Positions 1 to 9,532 of a DNA stretch of 64,000 nt are shown here, piece by piece. A program made the translations under genes and the position numbers. Below the pieces are notes generated by a model. That model had not been told where the DNA came from. It worked only from the letters and a program-made list of their open reading frames with translations, and did no database searches. The number at the start of each line of letters is the position of its first letter. Within the stretch, counting starts at the first letter, position 1. The DNA comes from Sinomonas cellulolyticus. GTDB lineage: Bacteria > Actinomycetota > Actinomycetes > Actinomycetales > Micrococcaceae. The stretch covers positions 27,748-91,747 of the forward strand of contig NZ_BNCM01000014.1 of the NCBI RefSeq assembly GCF_014656475.1. The letters run 5' to 3'.

Positions 1-276
1 GAGGGCAACGCGCCCAAGCTCGTCCAGCACGGCGAGATCCCGCTGCTCGTGATGCGCGACGGCGGTCGGATCGTCGCGCTCGACAACACCTGCACTCATG
101 CGGGCGGCCCGCTGAACGAGGGGACCTTCAAGGACGGCTGCGTCACGTGCCCCTGGCACGGCAGCCAGTTCCGCCTGGCCGACGGCGCTCCCATGCTCGG
201 GCCTGCCACAGCCCCGCAGCCGAGCTACGAGGCCCGCGTGCGGGACGGCCGCATCGAGGTCCGGGCGAAGAAGTAG
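1..276 (+). CDS. Rieske [2Fe-2S] domain protein, C-terminal part (cut by window edge)
   Basis: The frame is open from base 1, so only the last 91 residues are present. Both Rieske cluster boxes are visible: C31-T-H33 followed by a Gly-rich turn, and C50-P-W-H53 followed by GSQF. Two Cys and two His of this kind bind a [2Fe-2S] cluster. The short C-terminal tail suggests a ferredoxin-like Rieske protein or the end of a larger protein with such a domain, rather than a ring-hydroxylating dioxygenase. The missing N-terminus prevents a choice. It is convergent with ku, separated by about 54 bp. Confidence 0.85.
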   Translation, partial: EGNAPKLVQHGEIPLLVMRDGGRIVALDNTCTHAGGPLNEGTFKDGCVTCPWHGSQFRLADGAPMLGPATAPQPSYEARVRDGRIEVRAKK

Positions 277-330
277 CTGCCGGGACGCTGCCTCGCCCGG
301 GACGCTGTGCCCGCGCGGGGAGGCGGCGGC

Positions 331-1257
331 CTAGCCCGTCTTGCGGGGACGCCGCTTGGGAGGCGCCTTCTCCTCGGAGGGTGCGGGCTCGTCGTCGTGC
401 TTCTCCTCCTTCTTGGCCCGGCTGCGTGTGCCTGCCGAGGGCTTCGCCTCCTCGGAGCCTCCGGAGGCCTTGCGGCGGCTCTCGACACTCCGGCGCAGGG
501 CCTCCATGAGGTCAAGGACCTCGGCGCCCTCGCCCTCCTCGGCCGGGGCACCGAAGGTCTCCTCGGTGTCCACAGCGTCGCCCTTGGCGAGCTTCGCCTC
601 CACGAGCTGGCGCAGCTGCTCCTGGTACTCGTCGGTGAACTGCTCCGGCTCGTAGTCCGAGGACAGGCTCTCCACGAGCGACGAGGACATCTTCAGTTCC
701 TTGTCCGAGATCTTCACCTCGGTGTCCTCGATGATGGGGAAGTTGGCCTCACGCACCTCGTCTGGCCAGAGGAGCGCCTGGAGGACCATGACGTCCCCGC
801 GGACCCGCAGCGCCCCGAGGCGGGACTTCTGCCGCAGCGAGAACTTCACGACGGCGGTCAGCTCCGTCCGCTCAAGCGTCTCCCGGAGCAGCTGGTACGG
901 CTTGACCCCCACCTTCTCCGGCTCGAGGTAGTAGCTCTTCTCGAAGAACATCGGGTCGATCTGGGCGTCGGGGACGAACTCGACCACCTCGATCTCCCGG
1001 CTGCGCTCCACCGGCAGCGACTTGAGGTCCTCGTCCGTGAGGACCACTGTCCGCCCGCCCTCCTCGTACGCCTTGTCGATGTCCGCGTACTCTACGACCT
1101 CGCCGCAGACCTCGCAGCGCCGCTGGTAGCGGATGCGGCCCCGGTCGCGGTCGTGGACCTGGTGCAGCTTGAGGTCGTGGTCCTCGGTGGCGCTGTAGAC
1201 CTTCACGGGCACGCTGACCAGGCCGAAGCTGATGGCGCCCTTCCAGATAGAACGCAT
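331..1257 (-). CDS. ku: Ku-type DNA end-binding protein (non-homologous end joining)
   Basis: This 308-residue protein belongs to the bacterial Ku family, which encircles double-strand DNA ends as a homodimer and recruits LigD. The N-terminus MRSIWKGAISFGLVSVPV is the typical Ku opening and decides the start; an upstream in-frame codon would add seven unlikely residues. A CxxC pair near residues 48-51 (CEVCG) is common in bacterial Ku. The last 70 or so residues are a Lys/Arg/Glu-rich tail, typical of Ku proteins with a DNA-binding extension. The gene is divergent from the flavodoxin gene. A small hairpin (1294-1317) lies in the shared upstream region. ligD is 1.1 kb away on the other strand. 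Confidence 0.95.
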   Translation of the reverse strand: MRSIWKGAISFGLVSVPVKVYSATEDHDLKLHQVHDRDRGRIRYQRRCEVCGEVVEYADIDKAYEEGGRTVVLTDEDLKSLPVERSREIEVVEFVPDAQIDPMFFEKSYYLEPEKVGVKPYQLLRETLERTELTAVVKFSLRQKSRLGALRVRGDVMVLQALLWPDEVREANFPIIEDTEVKISDKELKMSSSLVESLSSDYEPEQFTDEYQEQLRQLVEAKLAKGDAVDTEETFGAPAEEGEGAEVLDLMEALRRSVESRRKASGGSEEAKPSAGTRSRAKKEEKHDDEPAPSEEKAPPKRRPRKTG

Positions 1258-1387
1258 GTGCCTAAGTGAACCGCACAATCGCAGGCTTGGATAGGCCGCC
1301 CTCCGTCCCGGGCGGCCCTTTGGCCCTACCTGCTCGCACGGGGCTGGGCCACGCTGGAATCACACCCCACCTCTGAGAGGACTCGCC

Positions 1388-1939
1388 ATGAACATCCTCG
1401 TCGCCTACGCCAGCAAGCACGGGGCCACTGCCGGCATCGCCGAACGGATCGGCTCGACACTCAGCGCCGCAGGGCTTCCAGCCACCGTCAAGCCCGTGGA
1501 CGAGATCGACGACGTGACCGCCTACGACGCCGTGGTGCTCGGCAGCGCCGCCTACACGCTCCATTGGATGAAAGAGGCCACAGCCTTCGCCAAGCGGCAT
1601 GAGACCGAGCTCGCGGAACGGCCGGTATGGCTGTTCAGCAGCGGCCCGCTCGGCACGGAGACGGTGGACAAGGAAGGCCGCGACGTGCGCGAGACGACGC
1701 AGCCCAAGGAGTTCGAGAAATTCGCCGACCTGCTCCACGTCAGGGGCGAGCGCGTGTTCTTCGGGGCGTGGGATCCGGCGTCGCCGCCGGTCGGCGCGAT
1801 GGAGAAGATGATGAGCCACCTGCCCGGGAAGCCGCTCGCCTCGATGCCCGCCGGAGACTTCCGGGACTGGGAGGACATCGAGGCGTGGGCGCGGGGCATT
1901 GCTGACGAGCTGCGCGCCCCAGGACCGGAGCGGGGCTGA
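1388..1939 (+). CDS. Flavodoxin-domain protein (HemG/flavodoxin-like)
   Basis: A 183-residue protein. It opens with a beta strand and FMN phosphate loop (MNILVAYASKHGATAGIAE) as in flavodoxins and the menaquinone-dependent protoporphyrinogen oxidase HemG. The second loop (VVLGSAAYTLHWMKEA) and the third strand (VWLFSSGPLG) complete the flavodoxin fold. A Shine-Dalgarno-like GAGAGG lies about 8 nt before the ATG. The substrate is not clear: actinobacterial relatives are often annotated as protoporphyrinogen oxidase, but heme genes are absent nearby. Its position between two end-joining genes and beside a CsbD-like gene suggests a stress role, which is inference. Confidence 0.8.
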   Translation: MNILVAYASKHGATAGIAERIGSTLSAAGLPATVKPVDEIDDVTAYDAVVLGSAAYTLHWMKEATAFAKRHETELAERPVWLFSSGPLGTETVDKEGRDVRETTQPKEFEKFADLLHVRGERVFFGAWDPASPPVGAMEKMMSHLPGKPLASMPAGDFRDWEDIEAWARGIADELRAPGPERG

Positions 1940-2051
1940 GGCGAAGGCGGAGGGCAGCCCCCTTGTCTGCCGGGGGCGCGCGTGGCAGTTTAAGGCCAGC
2001 GCACACGGCGAGCGCGGCCCGGACACCGGGCATACGGGAACGGAGAGCACC

Positions 2052-2246
2052 ATGGGACTCGGCGACAAGATCAGCAACAAGGCAGAAGAGCTCGGCGGCA
2101 AGATCAAGGAGTCGACCGGCCGGGCCACCGACAACCCGAACCTCGAGGCCGAGGGCCAGGCGGACCAGGCATCGGCGGGCGTCAAGCAGGCCGGCGAGCA
2201 CGTCAAGGACGCCGTGAAGGACGTCAAGGACGGCTTCTCGAAGTAG
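2052..2246 (+). CDS. CsbD-family small stress protein
   Basis: A 64-residue, highly charged protein without hydrophobic segments. The start MGLGDKISNKAEELGGKIKE and the repeated VKDAVKDVKD-like helix are typical of the CsbD family, general-stress proteins of unknown biochemical function that are often sigma-B controlled in Gram-positives. Longer upstream reading in the same frame has no family character, so the ATG at 2052, preceded by GGAGAG, is used. A strong hairpin follows 28 bp after the stop. Confidence 0.85.
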   Translation: MGLGDKISNKAEELGGKIKESTGRATDNPNLEAEGQADQASAGVKQAGEHVKDAVKDVKDGFSK

Positions 2247-2273
2247 CCCCGGCCAAGGGACCCACTCACACCT

Positions 2274-2318
2274 CTCAGGGGCGCACCCGGCCGAGTCCGG
2301 TCCGGGTGCGCCCCTGAG
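2274..2318 (+). terminator. Strong hairpin terminator after the CsbD-like gene
   Basis: A perfect 17-bp inverted repeat starting CTCAGGGGCGCACCCGG with an 11-nt loop. There is no T tract, as is usual in high-GC actinobacteria. It separates the CsbD-like gene from ligD. Confidence 0.8.
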
Positions 2319-2396
2319 CCTTTGCAGCCCTCTGGGGGCGGCGTCGCCGGAATCCATGCCTTCCCCGCGGGCTAGGGCCCGTGGCAGGGTAGCCGC

Positions 2397-4967
2397 ATGG
2401 CTCCGCAGCGCGAGACCGTCGAGATCGAAGGCCGCCGCATCAGCCTGTCGAACCTCGACAAGGTCATGTACCCCGCTGCCGGAACCACCAAGGGCGATGT
2501 CATCGAGTACTACCGGACAGTGGCACCGGTCATGATCCCGGCCATCCGGGACCGACCGGCGACCCGCAAGAGGTGGGTCCATGGCGTGGGCACCGAAGAC
2601 GAGCCCGGCGACGTGTTCTTCCAGAAGAACCTCGACAAGTCCACGCCCCCGTGGGTTGAGCGCGTCACCCTGCACCACCGCAACTCGACGAACACCTACC
2701 CCCTCGTCAACAACCTGCCCACGCTGATCTGGCTCGCCCAGATCGCCGCGCTCGAGATCCACGTGCCGCAGTGGCGCGCCATCGAGACCGACACGATGAT
2801 CAACCCCGACCGCCTCGTGATCGACCTCGATCCGGGCCCCGGAGCGGGGCTGGCCGAGTGCGTCGAGGTAGCACACCTCATCAAGCCGGTCTTCGACGAC
2901 ATGGGCCTCGTCTCCGTCCCGGTCACCTCCGGCTCGAAGGGCATCCACCTCTACGCCAAGCTCGACGGCTCGCAGGAATGGGAGGCCGTCTCCGCCGTGG
3001 CGCGCGAGCTCGCCAAGTCCCTCGAGGCGGACCACCCCGACCTCGTGGTCGCGGACCAGAAGAAGACCCTCCGGCACGGCCGCGTGCTGGTGGACTGGAG
3101 CCAGAACAGCGGCCAGAAGACGACCATCGCCCCCTACTCACTGCGCGGCCGCCTTCAGCCCATGGTCGCCGCGCCGCGGACGTGGGAGGAGATCGCCTCG
3201 CCGGATCTGGCACACGTGCGCTACACCGAGATGGCCGCCCGCCTGGAGGAGTTCGGCGACCTCTTCGCCCCGCTCCGCCCCGAGCCCCTGCCCGGTGCGG
3301 ACGGCGAGGAGGACGACGGCGGCGGCCACGCGGCGTCGTCCGCCACCACAGGCGGAGCGCGCAGTGACCGGCTCACCGAGTACCGGGCCAAGAGGGACGC
3401 CGCGAAGACCCCGGAGCCGGTCCCGCTCGAGGCTCCCACCCCGGGGGAAGGCACGGCGTTCGTGATCCACGAGCACCATGCGCGCCGGCTGCACTGGGAC
3501 CTGCGGCTCGAGCACGAGGGTGTGCTCGCCTCGTTCGCGATCCCCAAGGGGATTCCCACGGGCACCGGGAAGAATCACCTCGCCGTGCACACCGAGGACC
3601 ACCCGATCGAGTACCTCACGTTCTCCGGCAGCATCCCGAAGGGCGAGTACGGCGCCGGCGAGATGTACGTGTGGGACACCGGCACCTATGAGGCCGAGAA
3701 GTGGCGCGAGGACGAGATCGTCGTGGTGCTGCACGGTCGGCCCGGCGGCGGCCTCGAGTCGGTGGCGGAGGGGCTGGGGCGCCCGGGCGAGGGCGTGCGG
3801 CTGGCTCTCATCCGGACCAGCGAGGGGAGCTCCGGCAAGGAGAACTGGCTCGCGCATCTCATGAAGGACCAGGCGAAGGGGCACTGGCGAGGCGGGGCGA
3901 AGGGCGGGAAGGGCGCGGAGGCCGAGGGGCCCGACGACGTCGTTGCGGCCGACGCCGCGGGCCCTCACCCCGACGCCGCCTCCTCGCGCACTGGCCCGGC
4001 GCCGGAGCCCATGCTCGCCCAGACCGGCACGGCGGCGCTCGTCCGCGGAGACGAATGGGCGTTCGAGATGAAGTGGGACGGCATCCGCGCCATCGTGGAC
4101 GCCCGCGCGGAGCCGCTGCGCCTCCTGAGCCGCAAAGGGATTGACCAGGCAGCCACGTACCCGGAGCTCGGGGGCCTCATGGAGCTGGGGCCTGCAGTGC
4201 TCGACGGCGAGATCGTCGCCCTCGACGCGCACGGCCGCCCCGACTTCGGGCTCCTGCAGCAGCGCATGAACCTGACCCGGGCCGCCGACGTCGAACGCAT
4301 CCGCCGCGACGTCCCGGTGCAGATCGTGCTGTTCGACCTCCTCGAGTACGAGGGCCGCGACCTCACCCGGCTGCCGTTCCGCGAGCGCCGCCAGGCCCTT
4401 GAGCTCCTCGCCGAGGGAGGCCTCCCCGAGAACGTCAGGCTCTCACCGCTGTTCGGCGCGGAGGACGGCGCCCCCGACGACGCCGAGCACGTCCTCGCCG
4501 CCTCCGCCGAGCACGGGCTCGAGGGCATCGTGGCCAAGCGGCTCGGCGCCCGCTACGAGCCGGGGCGCCGCTCGGGGGCATGGGTCAAGATCAAGAACGA
4601 GCGGACCCAGGAGGTGGTCGTGGCGGGCTGGCGCGAGGGCAACGGGAGCCGCGCGGCGACGGTCGGTTCGCTGCTTCTGGGCATTCCGGACGACGCCGGC
4701 CGGCTGGCGTACGCGGGGCGCGTCGGCTCGGGGTTCACGGAGGGCATGCTCACGGAGGTCTCCCGGCGGCTGCACGCACTCGAGCGGAAGACGTCGCCGC
4801 TCGAGGACGTGCCGGCGGCCGACGCGCGGGGCGCGCACTGGGTGACGCCCAAGCTCGTCGGCGAGGTGACCTATTCGGAGATGACCTCGGGCGGAAGGCT
4901 CCGCCACCCGGTGTGGCGGGGGTGGCGCCCCGACAAGACGCCGAAGGACGTTGCCTACGAGCCCTGA
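2397..4967 (+). CDS. ligD: ATP-dependent DNA ligase LigD (polymerase, phosphoesterase, ligase)
   Basis: An 856-residue three-domain end-joining enzyme in the order polymerase/primase (about 1-300), 3'-phosphoesterase (about 345-480), ligase (about 535-856), the same order as mycobacterial LigD. The polymerase metal site VIDLDP carries D143 and D145. The phosphoesterase shows [18 protein letters not shown] with its metal-binding His and Asp. The ligase nucleotidyl Lys is in EMKWDGIR (K559). The domains are joined by Ala/Gly/Asp-rich linkers. LigD acts with Ku to fill, trim and seal broken ends. No Shine-Dalgarno is seen; a -10-like CAGGGT ends 6 nt before the ATG, suggesting a leaderless message. 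Confidence 0.95.
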   Translation: MAPQRETVEIEGRRISLSNLDKVMYPAAGTTKGDVIEYYRTVAPVMIPAIRDRPATRKRWVHGVGTEDEPGDVFFQKNLDKSTPPWVERVTLHHRNSTNTYPLVNNLPTLIWLAQIAALEIHVPQWRAIETDTMINPDRLVIDLDPGPGAGLAECVEVAHLIKPVFDDMGLVSVPVTSGSKGIHLYAKLDGSQEWEAVSAVARELAKSLEADHPDLVVADQKKTLRHGRVLVDWSQNSGQKTTIAPYSLRGRLQPMVAAPRTWEEIASPDLAHVRYTEMAARLEEFGDLFAPLRPEPLPGADGEEDDGGGHAASSATTGGARSDRLTEYRAKRDAAKTPEPVPLEAPTPGEGTAFVIHEHHARRLHWDLRLEHEGVLASFAIPKGIPTGTGKNHLAVHTEDHPIEYLTFSGSIPKGEYGAGEMYVWDTGTYEAEKWREDEIVVVLHGRPGGGLESVAEGLGRPGEGVRLALIRTSEGSSGKENWLAHLMKDQAKGHWRGGAKGGKGAEAEGPDDVVAADAAGPHPDAASSRTGPAPEPMLAQTGTAALVRGDEWAFEMKWDGIRAIVDARAEPLRLLSRKGIDQAATYPELGGLMELGPAVLDGEIVALDAHGRPDFGLLQQRMNLTRAADVERIRRDVPVQIVLFDLLEYEGRDLTRLPFRERRQALELLAEGGLPENVRLSPLFGAEDGAPDDAEHVLAASAEHGLEGIVAKRLGARYEPGRRSGAWVKIKNERTQEVVVAGWREGNGSRAATVGSLLLGIPDDAGRLAYAGRVGSGFTEGMLTEVSRRLHALERKTSPLEDVPAADARGAHWVTPKLVGEVTYSEMTSGGRLRHPVWRGWRPDKTPKDVAYEP

Positions 4968-5011
4968 ACGGTTCCTCCGCGGCCGACCGCCGCGGTGCCC
5001 ACTTCGCAGAA

Positions 5012-5045
5012 ATTGTTGAACAATCTGCCTCCGATGGTGCATGCT
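5012..5045 (+). promoter_or_regulatory. Operator and promoter of pxpA
   Basis: The near-palindrome ATTGTTGAACAAT (5012-5024) is flanked by partly matching GCAG/CTGC. TTGAAC (5016-5021) and CATGCT (5040-5045), 18 bp apart, form a plausible sigma-A promoter with the operator on its -35. The same core occurs twice before the DUF969/DUF979 genes (10261-10297). It fits the TNGTNNNACNA pattern bound by FCD-type GntR regulators such as LldR of corynebacteria. The likely binder is the GntR protein encoded at 9533-10213. Confidence 0.7.
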
Positions 5046-5077
5046 TGATTCACCACCTCGTGAGACGGAGATCACTC

Positions 5078-5833
5078 ATGGCAACCATCGACCTCAACAG
5101 CGATGTCGGCGAGTCGTACGGCAACTGGACCTTCGGCGACGACGCCGCGATCTTCACGAGCGTCTCGAGCGCCAACGTCGCGTGCGGCTTCCATGCAGGG
5201 GATCCGAGCGGCATCCGGGCCACGTGCGAGGCGGCGGTGGCGGCCGGCGTCGTCATCGGGGCACACCCGGCATACCGCGACCTCGCCGGGTTCGGCCGGC
5301 GCTTTATGGACGTGGCGCCGAAGGAACTCATCGACGACGTCATCTACCAGATCGGCGCCCTCGAGGCCCTCGCGCGCTCGGTCGGCGGCCAGGTCCGCTA
5401 CGTCAAGCCCCACGGCGCGCTCTACAACACCATCGTGCACCACGAGGCACAGGCGAAGGCGGTGGCGAAGGCGATCTTGGAGGTGGCCCCCGAGCTGCCG
5501 CTGCTCGTGCTCCCCAACTCCGAGATCCAGCGCGCGGCCGAGGCCGCCGGGCTGCGCACCGTGACCGAGGCGTTCGCCGACCGCGCCTACACCCCCGACG
5601 GGACGCTCGTCTCACGGCGGGAGCCCGGCTCGGTCCTGCACGACGTCGACGAAATCGTCCAGCACGTCCTGCGGATCCTCGACGGCGAGGTCAAGGCGAT
5701 CGACGGCAGCCGCGTCACCCTCGAGGCCCACAGCATCTGCGTCCACGGCGACACCCCGGGCGCCGTGGAGATGGCAGCGAAGATCCGCGAGGCCATCACG
5801 GCGTCCGGCGTCGACATCGCGAGCTTCGCGTGA
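5078..5833 (+). CDS. pxpA: 5-oxoprolinase subunit A (LamB/YcsF family)
   Basis: A 251-residue LamB/YcsF-family protein. With PxpB and PxpC it forms the ATP-dependent bacterial 5-oxoprolinase that opens 5-oxoproline (pyroglutamate) to glutamate. Family signatures are present: [12 protein letters not shown] at the N-terminus, [12 protein letters not shown] around residue 38, [15 protein letters not shown] around residue 61 and VKPHGALYN around residue 109. The length is normal for the family. GAGACGGAG before the ATG serves as ribosome binding site. The next gene starts inside its stop codon (GTGA), indicating translational coupling. Confidence 0.93.
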   Translation: MATIDLNSDVGESYGNWTFGDDAAIFTSVSSANVACGFHAGDPSGIRATCEAAVAAGVVIGAHPAYRDLAGFGRRFMDVAPKELIDDVIYQIGALEALARSVGGQVRYVKPHGALYNTIVHHEAQAKAVAKAILEVAPELPLLVLPNSEIQRAAEAAGLRTVTEAFADRAYTPDGTLVSRREPGSVLHDVDEIVQHVLRILDGEVKAIDGSRVTLEAHSICVHGDTPGAVEMAAKIREAITASGVDIASFA

Positions 5834-7746
5834 GGCGCCACGCCGCCATCGCGCAGCGGGCCGCGGAGCACGGCATCGGGGCCCGCGTGTCCGGCGGCCG
5901 TCCGAGTCCCGGGCGCGACAACGCCGAGACGCCCCATCCGGAGGCGCCGCACCCCATCGTGGGCCTGCGCCCCGTCGGCGACCGCGCCGTCCTCGTGGAG
6001 CTCCGCTCCCTCGGCGCGGTCCTGACCCTCGCCTCGCAGCTCGCCGCGGCCGAGCACGCCGGGGACATCGACGTCGTGGACGTCGTCGCCGCGGCGACCA
6101 CCGTGCTCATCGTCGCCCCGTCCGCGCAGGAGCTTGCCCGCGCCGCGGCCTATGTGCGGGCCCTCGGCCCCGCGCAGCTCGATCCAGGCGAGCGGCCCCC
6201 CGGCCGGCTTGTACGCCTCGAGACCGTGTACAACGGCGCCGACCTCAATGAGGCGGCCCGGCTCGCTGGCCTCTCTCCCGAGGGTCTCGTCGCGGCACAC
6301 ACCCAGGCGGTGTGGGACGCGGCGTTCGGCGGCTTCGCGCCCGGGTTCACCTATCTGACGCACGACGCCGCGCCCTCCGTTCCGCGCCGCACGTCGCCGC
6401 GCACTGCGGTTCCCCCGGGTTCCGTGGCCCTCGCCGGCACCTACTCCGCCGTCTATCCCGGCGAATCGCCGGGCGGCTGGCAGCTGATCGGCCGCACCGA
6501 CGCGCCCATGTGGGACCTCGGGCGGGACGAGCCTGCGCTGGTGCAGCCCGGCGATCGGGTGCAGTTCGTCGCAGTGCGCGAGTCCACGACCATCGCCCCT
6601 TCCGCGAAATGGTGGGTTGCGCAGGGTGCCGGGGCCTCTCACCCTGCTCAACCCACCATTTCCGAGGGGGGCGAGGCGGCGCGCGAGGGGGGCGAGCCTG
6701 CGGAGGCGGGGCTCGTCGTCGTGCGTCCGGGGCTCCAGACCACGGTGCAGGACCTGGGGCGCCCCGGCCGGGCGGCCCTCGGCGTGAGCCCGGCCGGGGC
6801 CCTGGACCGCGGCGCGCTGCGGCGGGCCAACCGGATGGTGGGCAACGAGCCGGGGGCGGCCGGACTCGAGTCGCTCTTCGGCGGCCTCGAGCTGCGGGCA
6901 AGGGAGGATCAGGTCCTCGCGGTCACGGGCGCACAGGTACCCCTGAGGATCACCGTGGCACCGACGCCTCACACTGACCCCTCAACGCGGGGACATGGCC
7001 CCTCAGCGCAGGGAAGTGACCCCTCACCGCGGCCCGCCCGCGTGCGGGAGGCGCCCCTCGACGCGCCGTTCGCCCTCCTCGCCGGCGAGACCCTGGCCGT
7101 GGGTGCCCCCACGCAGGGGCTGCGCACCTACATCGCGGTTCGCGGGGGGCTTGACGTGCCGCACCTCCTCGGCAGTGCGAGCGCCGACTCCCTCTCGGGG
7201 ATCGGCCCCGCCCCGCTGGCGGCAGGGGATGAGCTCGCGGTGCTCCCACCGCGGGGCGCGCATGTAGTCGGCTTCCCGGAGGTCCCGCCGCCGCTGCCCG
7301 GCGCACACGGCGCCGTCACAGAGCTGCGGGTCATTCCCGGCCCGCGCCAGGACTGGTTCACGCGGGAGTCCCTCGCCTCGTTCGCGGAGCAGGAGTGGAC
7401 TGTGACGGCCCAGTCCAACCGCGTCGGGGTGCGGCTGGACGGAACTCCGCTGAAGCGCTCCCTCAAGGGCGAACTCGTGAGCGAGGGCACGGCGCGTGGG
7501 GCCGTCCAGGTCCCCGCGAGCGGCCTGCCCGTGCTGTTCCTCGCCGACGCCCCAGTCACCGGCGGGTACCCGGTGATCGGCGTCGTCGTGAGCGCGGACC
7601 TCGACCTCGCCGCCCAGCTGCCGCCCGGGGCGAAGGTCCGCTTCGTCCCCCAGAACTCCCAGACCTCCCAGCACCCGCAGCCCACACACTCCCAGAACGC
7701 GCCGGCACCCGGGGCCGGCACCCCGGAAGGAACCTCCCATGCGTAA
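5830..7746 (+). CDS. pxpBC: 5-oxoprolinase subunits B and C fused (KipI-KipA)
   Basis: A single 638-residue protein joining PxpB (KipI/AHS1, about 40-255) and PxpC (KipA/AHS2, about 297-615), which are separate in E. coli and Bacillus. Markers are GFAPGFTYL and [20 protein letters not shown] in the PxpB part, and [17 protein letters not shown] opening the PxpC part. The GTG start overlaps the pxpA stop. Two insertions stand out: the inter-domain linker contains a complete 55-bp palindromic repeat (6607-6661), and the PxpC part carries three 21-bp tandem repeats (6975-7037). Both keep the frame. AHS1/AHS2 domains are also the carboxyltransferase part of urea carboxylase, relevant because a biotin carboxylase follows directly (8-nt overlap). 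Confidence 0.9.
   Translation: MRRHAAIAQRAAEHGIGARVSGGRPSPGRDNAETPHPEAPHPIVGLRPVGDRAVLVELRSLGAVLTLASQLAAAEHAGDIDVVDVVAAATTVLIVAPSAQELARAAAYVRALGPAQLDPGERPPGRLVRLETVYNGADLNEAARLAGLSPEGLVAAHTQAVWDAAFGGFAPGFTYLTHDAAPSVPRRTSPRTAVPPGSVALAGTYSAVYPGESPGGWQLIGRTDAPMWDLGRDEPALVQPGDRVQFVAVRESTTIAPSAKWWVAQGAGASHPAQPTISEGGEAAREGGEPAEAGLVVVRPGLQTTVQDLGRPGRAALGVSPAGALDRGALRRANRMVGNEPGAAGLESLFGGLELRAREDQVLAVTGAQVPLRITVAPTPHTDPSTRGHGPSAQGSDPSPRPARVREAPLDAPFALLAGETLAVGAPTQGLRTYIAVRGGLDVPHLLGSASADSLSGIGPAPLAAGDELAVLPPRGAHVVGFPEVPPPLPGAHGAVTELRVIPGPRQDWFTRESLASFAEQEWTVTAQSNRVGVRLDGTPLKRSLKGELVSEGTARGAVQVPASGLPVLFLADAPVTGGYPVIGVVVSADLDLAAQLPPGAKVRFVPQNSQTSQHPQPTHSQNAPAPGAGTPEGTSHA
6607..6661. repeat. 55-bp palindromic element, copy 1 (inside pxpBC)
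   Basis: 21-bp arms (6607-6627 and 6641-6661) matching at 20 of 21 positions around a 13-nt loop. The arm begins AAATGGTGGGTTG and ends GCAGGGT. Copies 2 and 3 at 40681 and 41768 have the same arm and loop lengths. Here the element is translated as part of the PxpB-PxpC linker, with no stop in frame. Confidence 0.85.
6975..7037 (+). repeat. Three tandem 21-bp repeats inside pxpBC
   Basis: Units begin TGACCCCTCAACGC, TGGCCCCTCAGCGC and TGACCCCTCACCGC, each 21 bp, encoding roughly DPSTRGH / GPSAQGS / DPSPRPA. They lie in a loop of the PxpC part that is short in typical homologues. The period of 21 keeps the reading frame. Confidence 0.75.
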
Positions 7747-9499
7747 AGTCCTCATCGCCAACCGCGGCGAGATCGCCGTCCGCGTGGCCCGGGCGTGCGA
7801 TGACGCTGGCCTCGAGAGCGTCGCTGTGTACGCGGACCCGGATGCGGACGCTCCGCACACCGCCGCCTGCACCGAGGCATACGCGCTCGGCGGCACTTCC
7901 CCCGCGGAGACCTACCTGGACATCGCGAAGATCCTGGACGTGGCCCGGCGCTCCGGCGCGGACGCCGTCCACCCGGGCTACGGCTTCCTGTCCGAGAACG
8001 CGGCGTTCGCCCAGGCCGTCCTGGACGCGGGGCTGACGTGGATCGGACCCTCCCCGCAGACGATCCGCCTCCTCGGCGACAAGGTCAGCGCCCGCGAGGT
8101 CGCCGTCCGCGCTGGGGCACCGCTCGCCCCGGGCACCGACGGCCCGGTGGCCTCCGCCTCCGAGGTCCGGGCGTTCGCGGAGGAGCACGGCCTGCCGGTG
8201 GCCATCAAGGCCGCGCACGGCGGCGGCGGGCGCGGCCTGAAGGTGGCCCGGACCCTGGAGGGGATCGAGGAGGCCTACGAGTCGGCTGTGCGGGAGTCCC
8301 AGGCGGCGTTCGGCCGCGGCGAGTGCTTCGTGGAGAAGTTCCTCGACCGGCCCCGCCACGTCGAGGCGCAGGTCCTCGCCGACACGCACGGCAACGTGGT
8401 CGTGGTGGGCACGCGGGACTGCTCGCTCCAGCGCCGGTACCAGAAGCTCGTCGAGGAGGCGCCGGCCCCGTTCCTCACCCCGGAGCAGCGCGCCCGGATC
8501 CACTCCTCGGCCAAGGCGATCTGCCGGGAGGCCGGCTACGTGGGCGCGGGCACGGTCGAGTACCTACTGGGCGTGGACGGCACGGTGAGCTTCCTCGAGG
8601 TCAACACGCGCCTCCAGGTGGAGCATCCCATCACCGAGGAGACCTCCGGGGTGGACCTCGTCGCCGCGCAGCTGCGCATCGCCGACGGCGGGGTGCTGCC
8701 GGTCCTGGAGGATCCCGAGCCCCGCGGCCACTCGATCGAGTTCCGCATCAACGCCGAGGACCCGGGCCGCGGATTCCTGCCCTCCCCCGGCACCGTGACC
8801 CGTTTCTCGACACCCACGGGCCCCGGCATCCGCATCGACTCCGGCGTCCGCGACGGCTTCACCGTCCCCAGCCAGTTCGACTCGCTCCTCGCCAAGCTCG
8901 TGGTCACGGGGGCGGACCGCCAGCAGGCGCTGCGCCGGGCACGCCGGGCGCTGCGGGAGTTCGAGATCGAGGGGCTGCCCACGGTCCTCCCGTTCGACAG
9001 GGCCGTCGTCGACTCCCCCGCGTTCACCGCCGAGGACGGCGGCGACTCGTTCGGCGTGTACACCACGTGGATCGAGTCGGAGTTCGCCGGCGGGATCGCC
9101 GCGAGCCCGGCATTCACCGCGCCCAGCGGGCACGACGGCGCCCGCCGCACCTTCGCGATCGACCTCGACGGCCGCCGCGTCACCCTCGGCCTGCCCGCCG
9201 AGCTGCTCGCGGGGCTCGGTGCCGCGGTGACCGGGCGCTCGGCGCACGACGGCGCCGCCTCCTCGGGCGCTGCGCCCGCCGCCGCGGATCTCACCGCAGG
9301 GATGGGCGGCACGGTGGTCAAGTGGCTCGTGGAGCCGGGCGCGGCAGTCGAGGCGGGAGACGGCGTCGTCGTGCTCGAGGCGATGAAGATGGAGACGACC
9401 GTCCAGGCGCACCGGTCCGGGACCGTCGGCGAGCACGGCGCACCGGCCGGGGCCCCGGTGGAGCCCGGGACGGTCCTGACCACCATCAGCGGCGACTGA
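7739..9499 (+). CDS. Biotin carboxylase with C-terminal biotin carrier domain
   Basis: A 586-residue protein like the alpha chains of acyl-CoA carboxylases. The biotin carboxylase core runs from [17 protein letters not shown] at the start, through the ATP-grasp Gly-rich loop [10 protein letters not shown] (about 160) and [15 protein letters not shown] (about 287), to about residue 450. The carrier domain ends the protein with EAMKMET, biotinyl Lys K550. The linker holds a copy of the dispersed 12-mer CGCACGACGGCG (9243). No carboxyltransferase beta gene is nearby. The adjoining PxpBC fusion is homologous to the carboxyltransferase half of urea carboxylase, so this protein may serve 5-oxoproline metabolism rather than acyl-CoA. 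That assignment is inference. Confidence 0.9.
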   Translation: MRKVLIANRGEIAVRVARACDDAGLESVAVYADPDADAPHTAACTEAYALGGTSPAETYLDIAKILDVARRSGADAVHPGYGFLSENAAFAQAVLDAGLTWIGPSPQTIRLLGDKVSAREVAVRAGAPLAPGTDGPVASASEVRAFAEEHGLPVAIKAAHGGGGRGLKVARTLEGIEEAYESAVRESQAAFGRGECFVEKFLDRPRHVEAQVLADTHGNVVVVGTRDCSLQRRYQKLVEEAPAPFLTPEQRARIHSSAKAICREAGYVGAGTVEYLLGVDGTVSFLEVNTRLQVEHPITEETSGVDLVAAQLRIADGGVLPVLEDPEPRGHSIEFRINAEDPGRGFLPSPGTVTRFSTPTGPGIRIDSGVRDGFTVPSQFDSLLAKLVVTGADRQQALRRARRALREFEIEGLPTVLPFDRAVVDSPAFTAEDGGDSFGVYTTWIESEFAGGIAASPAFTAPSGHDGARRTFAIDLDGRRVTLGLPAELLAGLGAAVTGRSAHDGAASSGAAPAAADLTAGMGGTVVKWLVEPGAAVEAGDGVVVLEAMKMETTVQAHRSGTVGEHGAPAGAPVEPGTVLTTISGD

Positions 9500-9520
9500 A
9501 GAACGCGCGCCGTGGCTGGA

Positions 9521-9526
9521 TAGGCT
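9521..9526 (+). promoter_or_regulatory. -10 element of a probable leaderless gntR transcript
   Basis: TAGGCT ends 6 nt before the ATG at 9533, and no Shine-Dalgarno is present. This spacing puts transcription start at or next to the start codon. Similar arrangements precede many genes in this window. Confidence 0.5.
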
Positions 9527-9532
9527 GGGACC

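Noticed and set aside
307..1269. 320-residue plus-strand open frame opposite ku
   Set aside because: It is a mirror of the Ku gene in high-GC sequence: Leu/Arg/Asp/Val-rich with no family motif, while Ku motifs are clear on the other strand.
1986..2033. Sigma-B/H-type promoter (GTTTAA ... GGGCAT) before the CsbD-like gene
   Set aside because: The two boxes are 34 bp apart, far beyond the usual 14-17 bp spacer.
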